A stretch of 64,000 nt of DNA from Paenibacillus dendritiformis (GTDB lineage: Bacteria; Bacillota; Bacilli; Paenibacillales; Paenibacillaceae). A model generated the notes under the pieces. That model saw only the letters and a list, made by a program, of their open reading frames with translations, had not been told where the DNA came from and did not search any database. The stretch covers positions 1,254,501 through 1,318,500 of the forward strand of contig NZ_AP025344.1 in assembly GCF_021654795.1 (NCBI RefSeq). Reading direction: 5' to 3'. How positions within the stretch are numbered: the first letter of the stretch is position 1; each line of letters starts with the position of its first letter. The position numbers and the translations under genes are program-made. This document shows positions 16,967-25,078 of the stretch, in pieces.

Positions 16967-18238
16967 TCAGGGATGCTGGTGCCGGCCGGGATGAATAAAG
17001 CCGGCGAGCGAAGCCGTCTCCTTCCACATTCGATCATGCGAGAGCGTCATATCCGCATGGAGAGGAGGGCGCATCGGCTGCAGATGCTTCAGCATCCGGT
17101 CGTCTGCGAACCAATCGCCGGCCCCAACCGGGGGCAGCGGCTCGTCCGGCCAGGCATCGGCCAGGCGCGGACTGTAGGCCCGATGCGCCGCCGGCAGGTT
17201 CGCATGATCCGGCGCCGCTGCCTGGGTGGTGAAGGCATGCGGCCAGTAGTCTGCGCGCGATCCGGTGTGCGGGACGCCGCGCATGAAGGTTAACGCCCTG
17301 CCGTGAATGTCAGGCGCATGGAATAACAGGGCGTACAGCTTGCGTCCGAATGCAATCCGCTCGTCCAGATCGGAGAAATTCTCCAGCGCCAGTCCGACGA
17401 GCGGGACGGCCGGATCCTGCGCGGACGGGACTCCGAGCGGGATAACGACTTGATTCATCTGCATCCAGCCATGCAGGCGGAAATCCCACTTCGCGATAAC
17501 CTGCTCGCGGAACTGTTCATTCTGGACGACGCTTCCTTCGATGACGTTCTGTTCATTGATGATCAGTGCCGTCGTCAGCAGCGGGCTGTCCGGCTGGACC
17601 CAGAAGCTGTCCCAGAATGGAACCATGAATGCCGATATGCCCAGGTGCGGGAGCAGATGGAACAGGCTGCGCCCTTCGCGCCGGCTGGCGTCATATAACA
17701 GCAGCTGCGGGAAGGCGTCGTGAAAAATCAGGGCATTGCTCCGCTCCAGCATGCGGAACGACCACTGGCGCTGCGCCGGACTCATGATACGCGGCAGCCA
17801 TTCCCCCTGCAGATCCGTCATATTCCAGCCTCCGTTGCGGGAGACGGTATGGGCCAGCAGCGCCCAGTGGAGCTCCGGATGCTGATTGTAGATCCGGAGA
17901 TAGGCCGCGGCCCGGGCGACATTGTTCCGGTTCCCGGCTGCTGCCGCCTGGCGAATATGAGCGAGAAGCTTCAATTCTTCGGACGTCAGGCTCTGGCGCT
18001 CATGAGCTCGGGCCTCTTCGGCATGCGGGCGGCTCTGCTCCGCGATGATCCGATATAGACGCTCTTCGGTACGTCTGGCCGCGGCCCGGTTCCATTCCAT
18101 CGCGCGCAGATAGCGTATGCTTCTCGCCTGCCTGCGCAAGCTAGTCCATAGGTTGCGCATGGCGGCGCAGGCGCTGTCGACGGCATGCCGAAGCAAGCGC
18201 CAGGCGTACCGCCAGCGGGTTGGGGACGAGGACTCCAT
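16967..18238 (-). CDS. DUF2515 family protein (YppC-like)
   Basis: A 423-residue protein matching what I know of the DUF2515 family (Bacillus subtilis YppC): the block WALLAHTVSRNGGWNMTDLQ and the later FWVQPDSPLLTTALIINEQ are characteristic. An N-terminal basic, Arg-rich region precedes a helical section; no signal peptide is evident. Function is unknown in all relatives. Transcribed alone on the minus strand, ATG at 18238 with GGAGAG upstream, converging on the terminator of the plus-strand operon. The C-terminus is Pro- and His-rich. Confidence 0.8.
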   Translation of the reverse strand: MESSSPTRWRYAWRLLRHAVDSACAAMRNLWTSLRRQARSIRYLRAMEWNRAAARRTEERLYRIIAEQSRPHAEEARAHERQSLTSEELKLLAHIRQAAAAGNRNNVARAAAYLRIYNQHPELHWALLAHTVSRNGGWNMTDLQGEWLPRIMSPAQRQWSFRMLERSNALIFHDAFPQLLLYDASRREGRSLFHLLPHLGISAFMVPFWDSFWVQPDSPLLTTALIINEQNVIEGSVVQNEQFREQVIAKWDFRLHGWMQMNQVVIPLGVPSAQDPAVPLVGLALENFSDLDERIAFGRKLYALLFHAPDIHGRALTFMRGVPHTGSRADYWPHAFTTQAAAPDHANLPAAHRAYSPRLADAWPDEPLPPVGAGDWFADDRMLKHLQPMRPPLHADMTLSHDRMWKETASLAGFIHPGRHQHP

Positions 18239-18333
18239 CTTCGTTGCGCTCTCCTTTCTCGGAAATCCTTTGTTTTCCGTTCATTTTTTTACTAGTATGT
18301 CCAAATTGACGCCCCTGTGAACCTATTTGCGGT

Positions 18334-18363
18334 TTGACTTTTCATTTCAAATTGGTTTATCTT
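18334..18363 (+). promoter_or_regulatory. SigA promoter of the thioredoxin-like gene
   Basis: TTGACT at 18334-18339 and TATCTT at 18358-18363, spacing 18, about 30 bases before the start codon. Confidence 0.6.
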
Positions 18364-18392
18364 GAAAACAACCTAGTTGGGAGTGAAGCGTG

Positions 18393-18731
18393 ATGGAAAA
18401 AGTACAAACAGTGGAGCGTTTTAATGAGTTGATTGCCCAGCCGTTGACGACGATCGCCGTATTCAAAACGTCCTGGTGCCCGGATTGCCACTTTATTGAT
18501 CCGTTCATGCCGGAAGTGGAGGCGCAATATGAGGGCAAGGCCGTGTTTTTCGAGGTCGATGCGGAAGCGTTGGTCGATGTGGCCCAGCAATATCATATCA
18601 TGGGCATTCCTAGCTTCGTCGCCTTCAAGAACGGCAAGGAGACGATTCGCTTCGTCAACAAGCTGCGCAAGACGCGGCCGGAGATTGAACAGTTCGCAGA
18701 TCGGGCCATTGCGGTAGCTGAAGCGTTGTAA
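18393..18731 (+). CDS. Thioredoxin-like protein (WCPDC)
   Basis: A 112-residue thioredoxin-fold protein. The active site TSWCPDCHFIDP has Cys29 and Cys32, and the cis-Pro loop is MGIPSFVAF. The Pro-Asp dipeptide between the cysteines differs from the GP of classical thioredoxin and is seen in the Bacillus YtpP/YusE-like group. Cytoplasmic, no signal sequence; likely a thiol-disulfide reductase or bacillithiol-linked redox protein. GTG 18390 and ATG 18393 are adjacent; ATG is preferred because GGGAGTG lies at 18379-18385. Single-gene unit with its own promoter and terminator. Confidence 0.88.
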   Translation: MEKVQTVERFNELIAQPLTTIAVFKTSWCPDCHFIDPFMPEVEAQYEGKAVFFEVDAEALVDVAQQYHIMGIPSFVAFKNGKETIRFVNKLRKTRPEIEQFADRAIAVAEAL

Positions 18732-18741
18732 GTCACGCGAG

Positions 18742-18780
18742 AACGCATAATCCGCCCTTGGATGGGGCGGATTTTTTATG
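18742..18780 (+). terminator. Rho-independent terminator after the thioredoxin-like gene
   Basis: TCCGCCC-ttggatg-GGGCGGA followed by TTTTTT, with an outer ACGCAT/ATGCGT pairing around it. Confidence 0.9.
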
Positions 18781-18979
18781 CGTGCGCCCGGAGGCGCATC
18801 GACCCGGTTTTATGGGGATGTGTAATATTTGTCACAATTTTGCCGTCCATTCGATTAGGAAATCTTGTATAATGGGGACGATTGGCATGCTTTGTAGGTA
18901 AGAATTATTTTAATAATACGTGTTCAAAAGGGTAAAGCGTGATTGATTTCAAATGAGACTAACGGGTCAGGTGAATCTA

Positions 18980-19903
18980 GTGAATGCGAACATCTACCGT
19001 AAATTGAAGTTACTGGCTTACGCCACCTGCATCGGCATGTTCATCGTCGTGCTGAACGGAGCCCTTGTCACGAAGACCGGCTCGGGCCAGGGCTGCGGCA
19101 CCGATTGGCCGCTGTGCAACGGCAAATTCGTGCCTGCCTATACCATTGAATCGATGATTGAGTACTCGCACCGCATCGTGACCGGAATTGTGGGAATACT
19201 TGTCCTGGCATCATTTGTATTTGTTTTCCGGCAGATGCGAGATAAGCGTGACGCCGTCATGTATTCGTTCTTGACTCTCATTTTTACAGTGATTCAGGCG
19301 ATTATGGGAGCGCTTGCCGTCGTATTTACGCAGTCCCCTCCCGTCATGGCGCTGCATTTCGGAATCTCCCTGCTGGCGTTCGCCTCATCCTTCCTGCTGT
19401 GTCTGGCGGTGCGAAGGCATGAGCGGGGCATTGTGCAGCATGCGGGGAGGATCAGCGATACGTTCCGTTACGGCGTCTGGTTCACATGGTTATATACATA
19501 TATCGTGATATACGTGGGCGCCTTCGTACGGCATACGGAGTCATCCGGCGGCTGCCTGGGATGGCCGCTCTGCAATGGCGAGTGGATTCCCGAGATGACG
19601 GGAGGAACCGCAATCGCTTTCATGCACCGGGTGGCCGCGGCGCTGCTGCTCGTTGTCGTTGCGGTGATGGCGCATTTCGCCTACCATCATCATAAGAACA
19701 ATCGGGAGATCCAGCTGTGCGGGATATGGTCGATTGCGCTGTGCGCGGGGCAGATTGTAAGCGGGGCGCTCGTCGTCTTGGCGATCACGGATGAGAATTG
19801 GTATTTATTCGCGGGAATGCTGCATGCGGTGTTGATTTGCGGACTGTTCAGCGTGCTGTGCCATATGAGCATTCGCGTATGGCAGCTTCGGGAACGGGTA
19901 TAA
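18980..19903 (+). CDS. ctaA: Heme A synthase CtaA
   Basis: Converts heme O to heme A in the membrane for aa3-type oxidases. Eight hydrophobic segments; the N-half holds the extracellular pair of cysteines in TGSGQGCGTDWPLCNG and the EYSHRIVTG Glu/His pair, the C-half repeats the pattern with SSGGCLGWPLCNG, FMHRVAA and GMLHAVLICG. GTG 18980 is chosen because AGGTG lies six bases before it and it gives an N-terminus matching the family; an upstream ATG 18953 has no ribosome site and would add nine residues. ctaB is not next to it here. Upstream, TGTG-N10-CACA at 18819-18836 is a possible redox-regulator site (weak). Confidence 0.93.
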   Translation: MNANIYRKLKLLAYATCIGMFIVVLNGALVTKTGSGQGCGTDWPLCNGKFVPAYTIESMIEYSHRIVTGIVGILVLASFVFVFRQMRDKRDAVMYSFLTLIFTVIQAIMGALAVVFTQSPPVMALHFGISLLAFASSFLLCLAVRRHERGIVQHAGRISDTFRYGVWFTWLYTYIVIYVGAFVRHTESSGGCLGWPLCNGEWIPEMTGGTAIAFMHRVAAALLLVVVAVMAHFAYHHHKNNREIQLCGIWSIALCAGQIVSGALVVLAITDENWYLFAGMLHAVLICGLFSVLCHMSIRVWQLRERV

Positions 19904-19910
19904 TGCGAAA

Positions 19911-19975
19911 AGAAGCAGTCACTTGACGGTGCGCGGCGCCATGGCGGGCCAACGTGCTACAAGCGAACTGCTTCT
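19911..19975. terminator. Probable bidirectional terminator between ctaA and a small minus-strand gene
   Basis: AGAAGCAGT at 19911-19919 pairs with ACTGCTTCT at 19967-19975, with an inner CTTG/CAAG stem. On the minus strand the stem is followed by TTTTCGC, on the plus strand by TCTTGT. It would end both ctaA and the minus-strand ORF at 20014-20154. Confidence 0.55.
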
Positions 19976-20013
19976 TCTTGTATTGCGAGGGGTTACAGTG
20001 AACATAAGCCGGT

Positions 20014-20154
20014 TTACGCTCCTTCTCTCAATTGGCGGGCATCTTCGGCGTGAGCGCCGAACAGCAGTACGGACGCGGCCGCTTTCGCCGCAGCCAGCCA
20101 ACGGACATTCCAACGTCTGCGCTCTGTCTCCCGATTCATGCTTCTCATGAACAT
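20014..20154 (-). CDS. Small protein, 46 residues, unknown
   Basis: A short frame on the minus strand beginning MFMRSMNRETERRRWNV and ending ARQLREGA. It has a perfect ribosome site (GGGAGG) five bases before ATG 20154, a TACAAT -10-like box about 45 bases upstream and a terminator-like inverted repeat downstream, so it has the full layout of a gene. The protein is a basic helix (RETERRRWNVRW) followed by a hydrophobic Ala/Val/Leu stretch of about 14 residues, so it may lie at the membrane. No family recognised. Confidence 0.5.
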   Translation of the reverse strand: MFMRSMNRETERRRWNVRWLAAAKAAASVLLFGAHAEDARQLREGA

Positions 20155-20293
20155 CTACCTCCCGTAAAGTGTGGTCTTGCTTACCATGCTTTTATTGTAC
20201 CGATACGGATGGGGCGGTGCCATGCAACCCGCTTACGTTTATCTTACATTGTCGTAAGCTGTCCGGTTGCAGCGCTTTAGGTTCTCATGAAAA

Positions 20294-20324
20294 ACAGATA
20301 TACTACATAATAGTACGTATCTGT
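20294..20324. repeat. Nested palindrome upstream of the UbiD-like gene
   Basis: ACAGATA-TACTA-cataa-TAGTA-cg-TATCTGT: twelve-base arms with a two-base bulge and a five-base loop. It lies in the divergent region between the small minus-strand gene and the decarboxylase gene and has no T run, so it looks like an operator rather than a terminator. Confidence 0.55.
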
Positions 20325-20407
20325 GGCGTCTATTACAAAATTATCCTTATAACGAGACGATTTTTCAGCAATGATTCACCCAGCTAACGATCTAAGGAGG
20401 GCTAGCG

Positions 20408-22192
20408 TTGTCATTTTCCAATATTCGCAGTTTCATTCATACGCTCAAGCGGGAGAACGAGTTGGCGGTCATCGAAGCGGAAGTCGACCCCTATCTCGAG
20501 ATCGCCGAAATTCACCGGCGGGTAATCGAGGAAGGCGGCCCCGCCCTGCTGTTCACGAATGTGAAGGGAAGCCCGTTCTCCGTAGCCACGAACCTGTTCG
20601 GGACGACCCGGCGGGTGGACATGGCCTTCGGGCCGAGACCGGAGCAGTTCGCCAACAAATGCATTGAGGCCGTGAATCGCCTCATGCCTCCCTCCCCGAA
20701 GAAGCTGTGGGAAGAACGAGGCCTCGTCAAGGAGCTGCTGAGCCTGCTCAAGGTAGGCATGAAGGATGTATCGTCCGCTCAGGCGCCGATTATGGACGTG
20801 AAGCGGACCGACATGCCGCTGAATGGCCTCCCGGCATTAACGAGCTGGCAGTTGGATGGAGGGCCGTTCATTACCCTTCCGCTCGTGTACACCGAGCATC
20901 CCGCGCGCAAGGGCAGCGATCATAACCTGGGAATGTACCGGGTTCAAATATATGATGACAAGACGACCGGGATCCACTGGCAGATCCAAAAGGGCGGCGG
21001 CTTCCATTACCACGAAGCCGAGCTGCGGAACGAGGCGCTGCCGGTATCGATCTACGTAGGCGGGCCGCCCGCATTGATTGCGGCCGCCATCGCGCCGCTT
21101 CCGGAGAAGCTGCCGGAGCTGCTCATGGCCTCCTTCGTCATGGGCGAGCGCCTGCCTGTCGTGGACAGCGGCTTCGAAGGGCACCGCATTCCGGCGGAAG
21201 CCGAGTTCGTCATCCAGGGCTATGTGCCGCCGCATGAGCGGCGGCTGGAAGGGCCGTTCGGCGATCATTACGGTTATTATTCCTGGGCGCATGACTTCCC
21301 GCTTGTCAATGTGAAGCACATGTATCACCGCAAAGACGCGATCTACCCGGCGACGGTCGTCGGCAAGCCTCGCCAGGAGGACTACTATTTGGGCGAGTAT
21401 CTGGTCAAATTGCTGTCACCGGCCTTCCCGATGGTCATGCCGAGCGTGCGCAAGGTGCATCCTTATCCGGAGACGGGAGTCCATTCGCTGGCCGCCGCCG
21501 TCGTCCGCGAGAGCTATTCGCGCGAGGCGATGCTGAGCGGCTTCCGGATTCTCGGAGAAGGCCAGCTCAGCCTCACCAAATTCCTGATGCTCACTGATCA
21601 GGATGTCGATCTGGACAATTTCGCGCAGCTGATGGAGAACGTATTGGAGCGCTTCCAACCGGAGTCGGATCTGTATGTGCTGAACAATACGTCCCATGAT
21701 ACGCTCGATTATACCGGGCACAAGCTGAACCATGGCAGCAAGGGCATATTGCTGGGTGTCGGCGAGCCGGTCCGCGAGCTCCCGCATACGTACGAGGGGG
21801 GACCGATCGACGAAATAACGGATGTGGCCGTGTTCTGCCGCGGCTGCCTGACGATGTCCGGAGCGTCCTATGAGGCCGAGCCGCAGCTGGCGCAACGGCT
21901 GATGGAGCGGTTGGCCGATCAGGAGACGCCTTGGCCGCTCGTCTTCCTGGTGGACGATGCGCAAGTGGCCCGCACGCAGCTCTCTTTCCTGTGGACGGTG
22001 TTCACCCGCTTCAACCCTGCTTCTGATATATACGCGCGGATGGAAGTCCGAAATCACCACATTGCGTATCAACTGCCGATTGTTATCGATGCGCGCATGA
22101 AGCCGGGCTACCCGGACGAATTGTTCCCGCGGGAAGATATCGTGCAACGGGTTGACGATCGTTGGAAAGACTATTTCCCGAACGGATACTAA
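20408..22192 (+). CDS. UbiD-family decarboxylase (probable futalosine-pathway menaquinone enzyme)
   Basis: A 594-residue UbiD-type (prenylated-FMN-dependent) decarboxylase. The body has the family blocks PLVYTEHP..GSDHNLGMYRVQ and ALIAAAIAPLPEKLPELLMASFV, and the acid/base region REDIVQRVDDRW near the end. The start is TTG 20408 with AAGGAGGG six bases before. Firmicute homologues of this length are usually annotated as menaquinone biosynthesis decarboxylase, which agrees with mqnE at 49199. UbiX (prenyl-FMN synthase) is not in the window. Followed 15 bases later by the HEPN gene. Confidence 0.85.
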   Translation: MSFSNIRSFIHTLKRENELAVIEAEVDPYLEIAEIHRRVIEEGGPALLFTNVKGSPFSVATNLFGTTRRVDMAFGPRPEQFANKCIEAVNRLMPPSPKKLWEERGLVKELLSLLKVGMKDVSSAQAPIMDVKRTDMPLNGLPALTSWQLDGGPFITLPLVYTEHPARKGSDHNLGMYRVQIYDDKTTGIHWQIQKGGGFHYHEAELRNEALPVSIYVGGPPALIAAAIAPLPEKLPELLMASFVMGERLPVVDSGFEGHRIPAEAEFVIQGYVPPHERRLEGPFGDHYGYYSWAHDFPLVNVKHMYHRKDAIYPATVVGKPRQEDYYLGEYLVKLLSPAFPMVMPSVRKVHPYPETGVHSLAAAVVRESYSREAMLSGFRILGEGQLSLTKFLMLTDQDVDLDNFAQLMENVLERFQPESDLYVLNNTSHDTLDYTGHKLNHGSKGILLGVGEPVRELPHTYEGGPIDEITDVAVFCRGCLTMSGASYEAEPQLAQRLMERLADQETPWPLVFLVDDAQVARTQLSFLWTVFTRFNPASDIYARMEVRNHHIAYQLPIVIDARMKPGYPDELFPREDIVQRVDDRWKDYFPNGY

Positions 22193-22207
22193 TCGGGGGT
22201 GGTCGCG

Positions 22208-22909
22208 ATGCTGCGAAGCCTGTTCGGGGAAGAGCCCCGCAGGGACGAAGGCGCGTTGAAGGAAGCGATGGAGGCGATAGACCGCTATCTGTCGCATGTA
22301 AGGAAGCAGATGGACAACGGCGGGGATCCGGGTCACTACTGGCGCAAAATCGAAATCTGGACGGTCGGGCTTCGCACGTCGCTCGATGAGCTGGAGGAGA
22401 GCATCTATGCCTCCGGCAAGTATGCGGAGCGGGTGACGAAGAAGTACCAGGATGATATGAATGATAATGAGCTGGATGATTATTACCGTCACGTTTACTT
22501 TTATAAAAATGCATTCATCCGCATCTTCTCGATCCTGGACAAGCTGGGGACGCTTTTGAATGAGGTGCTGCGGCTGGAGACGGAGGAAATGAAGCCGTTT
22601 TTCTCTTACTTCACGGTGCTCCGCCGCCTGCACTTGACAGGCAGGCATCCGCGTCTTACCGACAAGCTGTCCGGTCTGAAGCAGCTTCATGGAGAAGCGA
22701 TGCAGCGCTTGCGCAAGCGCCGCAATACCGAGATTCATTATATGAATGCGGAGATGCAGGACGATCTGTGGCAGCGGCACCGGAGCTTGAACAGCAAGCT
22801 GCGGCTGGAGGATATCCAGGCGAACATGAACGATGTGGAAGAAGGCATGCAGATGGTGTGCGGCGCGCTTACCGCTTCGTTCCGCGCGATCGTTACCCTG
22901 GAAAAATGA
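22208..22909 (+). CDS. Cthe_2314-like HEPN domain protein
   Basis: A 233-residue, highly charged, mostly helical protein. The C-terminal part contains R-N-T-E-I-H, the Rx4H motif of HEPN proteins, which in many relatives is an RNase site, and the overall length and HYMNAEM region fit the Cthe_2314-like family. Function in Bacillales unknown. ATG 22208 is preferred over GTG 22199 because the GGGGGTGG ribosome site overlaps the latter. Probably co-transcribed with the decarboxylase gene. No partner nucleotidyltransferase (MNT) lies next to it, so there is no sign of a toxin-antitoxin pair. Confidence 0.65.
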   Translation: MLRSLFGEEPRRDEGALKEAMEAIDRYLSHVRKQMDNGGDPGHYWRKIEIWTVGLRTSLDELEESIYASGKYAERVTKKYQDDMNDNELDDYYRHVYFYKNAFIRIFSILDKLGTLLNEVLRLETEEMKPFFSYFTVLRRLHLTGRHPRLTDKLSGLKQLHGEAMQRLRKRRNTEIHYMNAEMQDDLWQRHRSLNSKLRLEDIQANMNDVEEGMQMVCGALTASFRAIVTLEK

Positions 22910-22931
22910 AACGTAAGGTAAAAAAAGTCAA

Positions 22932-22960
22932 TTGACAATACCCGAGTAATATCATATACT
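22932..22960 (+). promoter_or_regulatory. SigA promoter of the S-box/metNIQ transcript
   Basis: Perfect TTGACA at 22932-22937 and TATACT at 22955-22960 with 17-base spacing, about 20 bases before the riboswitch. Confidence 0.88.
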
Positions 22961-22980
22961 TTGAATAATTTCATAACGAT

Positions 22981-23131
22981 TTCTTATCAAGAGTGGCGGA
23001 GGGACAGGCCCTGTGAAGCCCGGCAACCGATCCTGCAACCCGTATTTGCTCGCAGCTTACCGCTGCCGCAAGATTGCAGGATGTCAATGGTGCTAATTCC
23101 TTCAGAACGGATAAGTTCTGGCAGATAAGAA
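22981..23131 (+). promoter_or_regulatory. SAM-I (S-box) riboswitch aptamer
   Basis: All S-box blocks are present in order: P1 5' strand TTCTTATC, AAGAGTGGCGGAGGGAC, CCCGGCAACC, the variable P3 arm, AATGGTGCTAATTCC, a P4 arm built from CAGAACGG/GTTCTGGCAG, and the P1 3' strand GATAAGAA (23124-23131). It binds S-adenosylmethionine and switches off the downstream methionine importer. The 3' segment GGCAGAT (23120-23126) is complementary to ATCTGCC (23183-23189) in the loop of the terminator, giving a ready antiterminator. Confidence 0.97.
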
Positions 23132-23167
23132 AGGGCGCTAACCCATCTGGAATGAAGAAGTATGAGA

Positions 23168-23205
23168 CAGCCCCCTTTTGGCATCTGCCAAGAGGGGGCT
23201 TTTGG
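23168..23205 (+). terminator. S-box expression-platform terminator
   Basis: AGCCCCCTtTTGGC-atct-GCCAAgAGGGGGCT followed by TTT. It forms when SAM stabilises P1; otherwise its loop bases pair with GGCAGAT of the aptamer 3' side. Confidence 0.93.
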
Positions 23206-23258
23206 CGTGAATATACAGAGATACGGGTCACCGCTAATTAGGAAGGGGAAAACTATCA

Positions 23259-24284
23259 TTGATTCGTCTGGAGCATATCAGCAAACAATATGAAGCCAAA
23301 GGGAAGCTGTCCGGACCTCTCGCATTGAATGATGTCAGTTTGACGATAGAGCAAGGGGAAATTTTCGGCATTATCGGCCACTCCGGGGCCGGCAAGAGCA
23401 CGCTGCTGCGCAGCATCAACCTGCTGGAGCGCCCGACCTCCGGGAAGGTGTTCGTGGATCAGGTGGACATGATGAAGCTGTCGAAGCGGGAGCTGCAGGA
23501 GCAGCGCAGCAAGATCGGCATGATTTTTCAGCATTTTAATCTGCTGTCCTCGGCGACCGTGTTCGACAATATCGCTTTCCCGCTGCGGCTGCAGAACACG
23601 CCTGCCGCCCAAGTGAAGGCGAAGGCGGATGAATTAATCCGTCTCGTCGGACTGGAGGAGCACCGCAATAAATATCCGGCGCAGCTGTCCGGGGGACAGA
23701 AGCAGAGAGTCGGCATTGCGCGCGCGCTGGCCAACGATCCGAAGGTGCTGCTCTGCGACGAAGCGACCTCCGCGCTCGATCCGCAGACGACGCAATCGAT
23801 TCTGGAGCTGCTGCTCGATATTAACCGCCGCTTCGGCATCACGATCGTGCTCATCACCCATGAGATGCATGTCATTCAAGCGATATGCGATCGGGTCGCC
23901 GTCATTCATGCCGGCCAGATTGCGGAGCAGGGCAAGGTGGTCGACGTCTTCCTGAAGCCGCAGCATCCGGTGACGAGGGAGTTCATTATGGAGGAGCGCC
24001 ATGACGCCGACCTGCAGCCGTGGATGGCCTTCCAGGGGCAGGCAGGCGACCATTCGCGCGTCGTCAAGATCAATTACTTGGGCGATGTCACTTATGAGCC
24101 CGTGCTGCAAACCGTCCTCACCGAAGCGGGTGTCCGCTTCACGATACTGCAGGGCACGATATCGCGCATGAAGGATATACCATACGGACAATTGGTCGTT
24201 CGTCTGGACGGCGGCCTGCCGGATGTCGAGCGTTCGCTCTCCGCGCTGAAGGATAGAGGACTTGAAGTGGAGGTGATCGCGTAA
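23259..24284 (+). CDS. metN: Methionine ABC transporter ATPase MetN
   Basis: A 341-residue ATPase of the methionine uptake transporter. Walker A GHSGAGKST at 40-48, signature LSGGQKQRVGIARAL, Walker B VLLCDEATSALDP, H-loop LITHEMHV. After about residue 265 comes the NIL domain (C-terminal methionine-sensing, ACT-like) that gives transinhibition. The start is TTG 23259 with AGGAAGGGG upstream. Under the S-box riboswitch, and its stop overlaps the metI start by one base (TAATG). Confidence 0.96.
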   Translation: MIRLEHISKQYEAKGKLSGPLALNDVSLTIEQGEIFGIIGHSGAGKSTLLRSINLLERPTSGKVFVDQVDMMKLSKRELQEQRSKIGMIFQHFNLLSSATVFDNIAFPLRLQNTPAAQVKAKADELIRLVGLEEHRNKYPAQLSGGQKQRVGIARALANDPKVLLCDEATSALDPQTTQSILELLLDINRRFGITIVLITHEMHVIQAICDRVAVIHAGQIAEQGKVVDVFLKPQHPVTREFIMEERHDADLQPWMAFQGQAGDHSRVVKINYLGDVTYEPVLQTVLTEAGVRFTILQGTISRMKDIPYGQLVVRLDGGLPDVERSLSALKDRGLEVEVIA

Positions 24285-24952
24285 TGAAGGATCTCGATTT
24301 CTCCAAAATCAACTGGGATGAGCTCGGTACGGCGACAAGCGACACGCTGGCGATGATGCTGTTCTCCGTGCTGTTCACGATCGTAATCGGGCTTCCGCTC
24401 GGCGTGCTGCTTTATTTGACGGGAAAATCAAAAGGAACGGCCGGAAGAACCGTATATTTCGGGGTCTCTTTTATCGTTAATATTTTGCGTTCCGCGCCAT
24501 TCGTTATCTTGATGATTGCACTCATTCCAGTTACTCGGATGATCGTCGGCACCTCGATCGGGGTCGAAGGCACGATTCCGCCGCTCGTTATCGCGGCTGC
24601 GCCTTTCTTCGCCCGCCTGGTGGAGACCTCGCTGCGCGAGGTGGACCGCGGCGTCATCGAAGCCGCGCAGGCGATGGGCGCCTCCACTTGGCAGATCGTG
24701 CGCAAGGTGCTGCTGCCGGAGGCGATGCCGGGCTTGATCGCCGGCACGACGATTACGGCGGTGACGCTCGTCACCTATACGGCCATGTCAGGCATGGTCG
24801 GCGGCGGCGGTCTCGGGGACTTGGCGATTCGATACGGGTATCACCGCTATGAATTTGAAGTCATGATCATTTCGATTTTTATTATGGTGCTGCTCGTCCA
24901 AATCCTGCAATGGATTGGCGACGCGTTCGTCCGCAGATTCACCCGGAAGTAG
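24284..24952 (+). CDS. metI: Methionine ABC transporter permease MetI
   Basis: A 222-residue permease with five hydrophobic segments. The EAA-type loop EAAQAMGASTWQIVRKVLLPEA contacts MetN, and TYTAMSGMVGGGGLGDLAIR near the end is typical of MetI. ATG 24284 overlaps the metN stop. Separated from metQ by 126 bases that hold no evident promoter or terminator, so the three genes form one unit. Confidence 0.95.
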   Translation: MKDLDFSKINWDELGTATSDTLAMMLFSVLFTIVIGLPLGVLLYLTGKSKGTAGRTVYFGVSFIVNILRSAPFVILMIALIPVTRMIVGTSIGVEGTIPPLVIAAAPFFARLVETSLREVDRGVIEAAQAMGASTWQIVRKVLLPEAMPGLIAGTTITAVTLVTYTAMSGMVGGGGLGDLAIRYGYHRYEFEVMIISIFIMVLLVQILQWIGDAFVRRFTRK

Positions 24953-25078
24953 CGGCCGCCGACGGCGGACAAGGTTCCGGCTGCGGATCACGACTGGAAT
25001 TCGCCCGGTATCGGGCTTCCATATATACATGTAAAAAGCGCATTTTCAAAATGGGGAATTCGGGAGGAGAAGAGAGAC

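Noticed and set aside
21416..22780. 454-codon minus-strand frame opposite the UbiD-like and HEPN genes
   Set aside because: Antisense shadow across two plus-strand genes, no ribosome site or domain.
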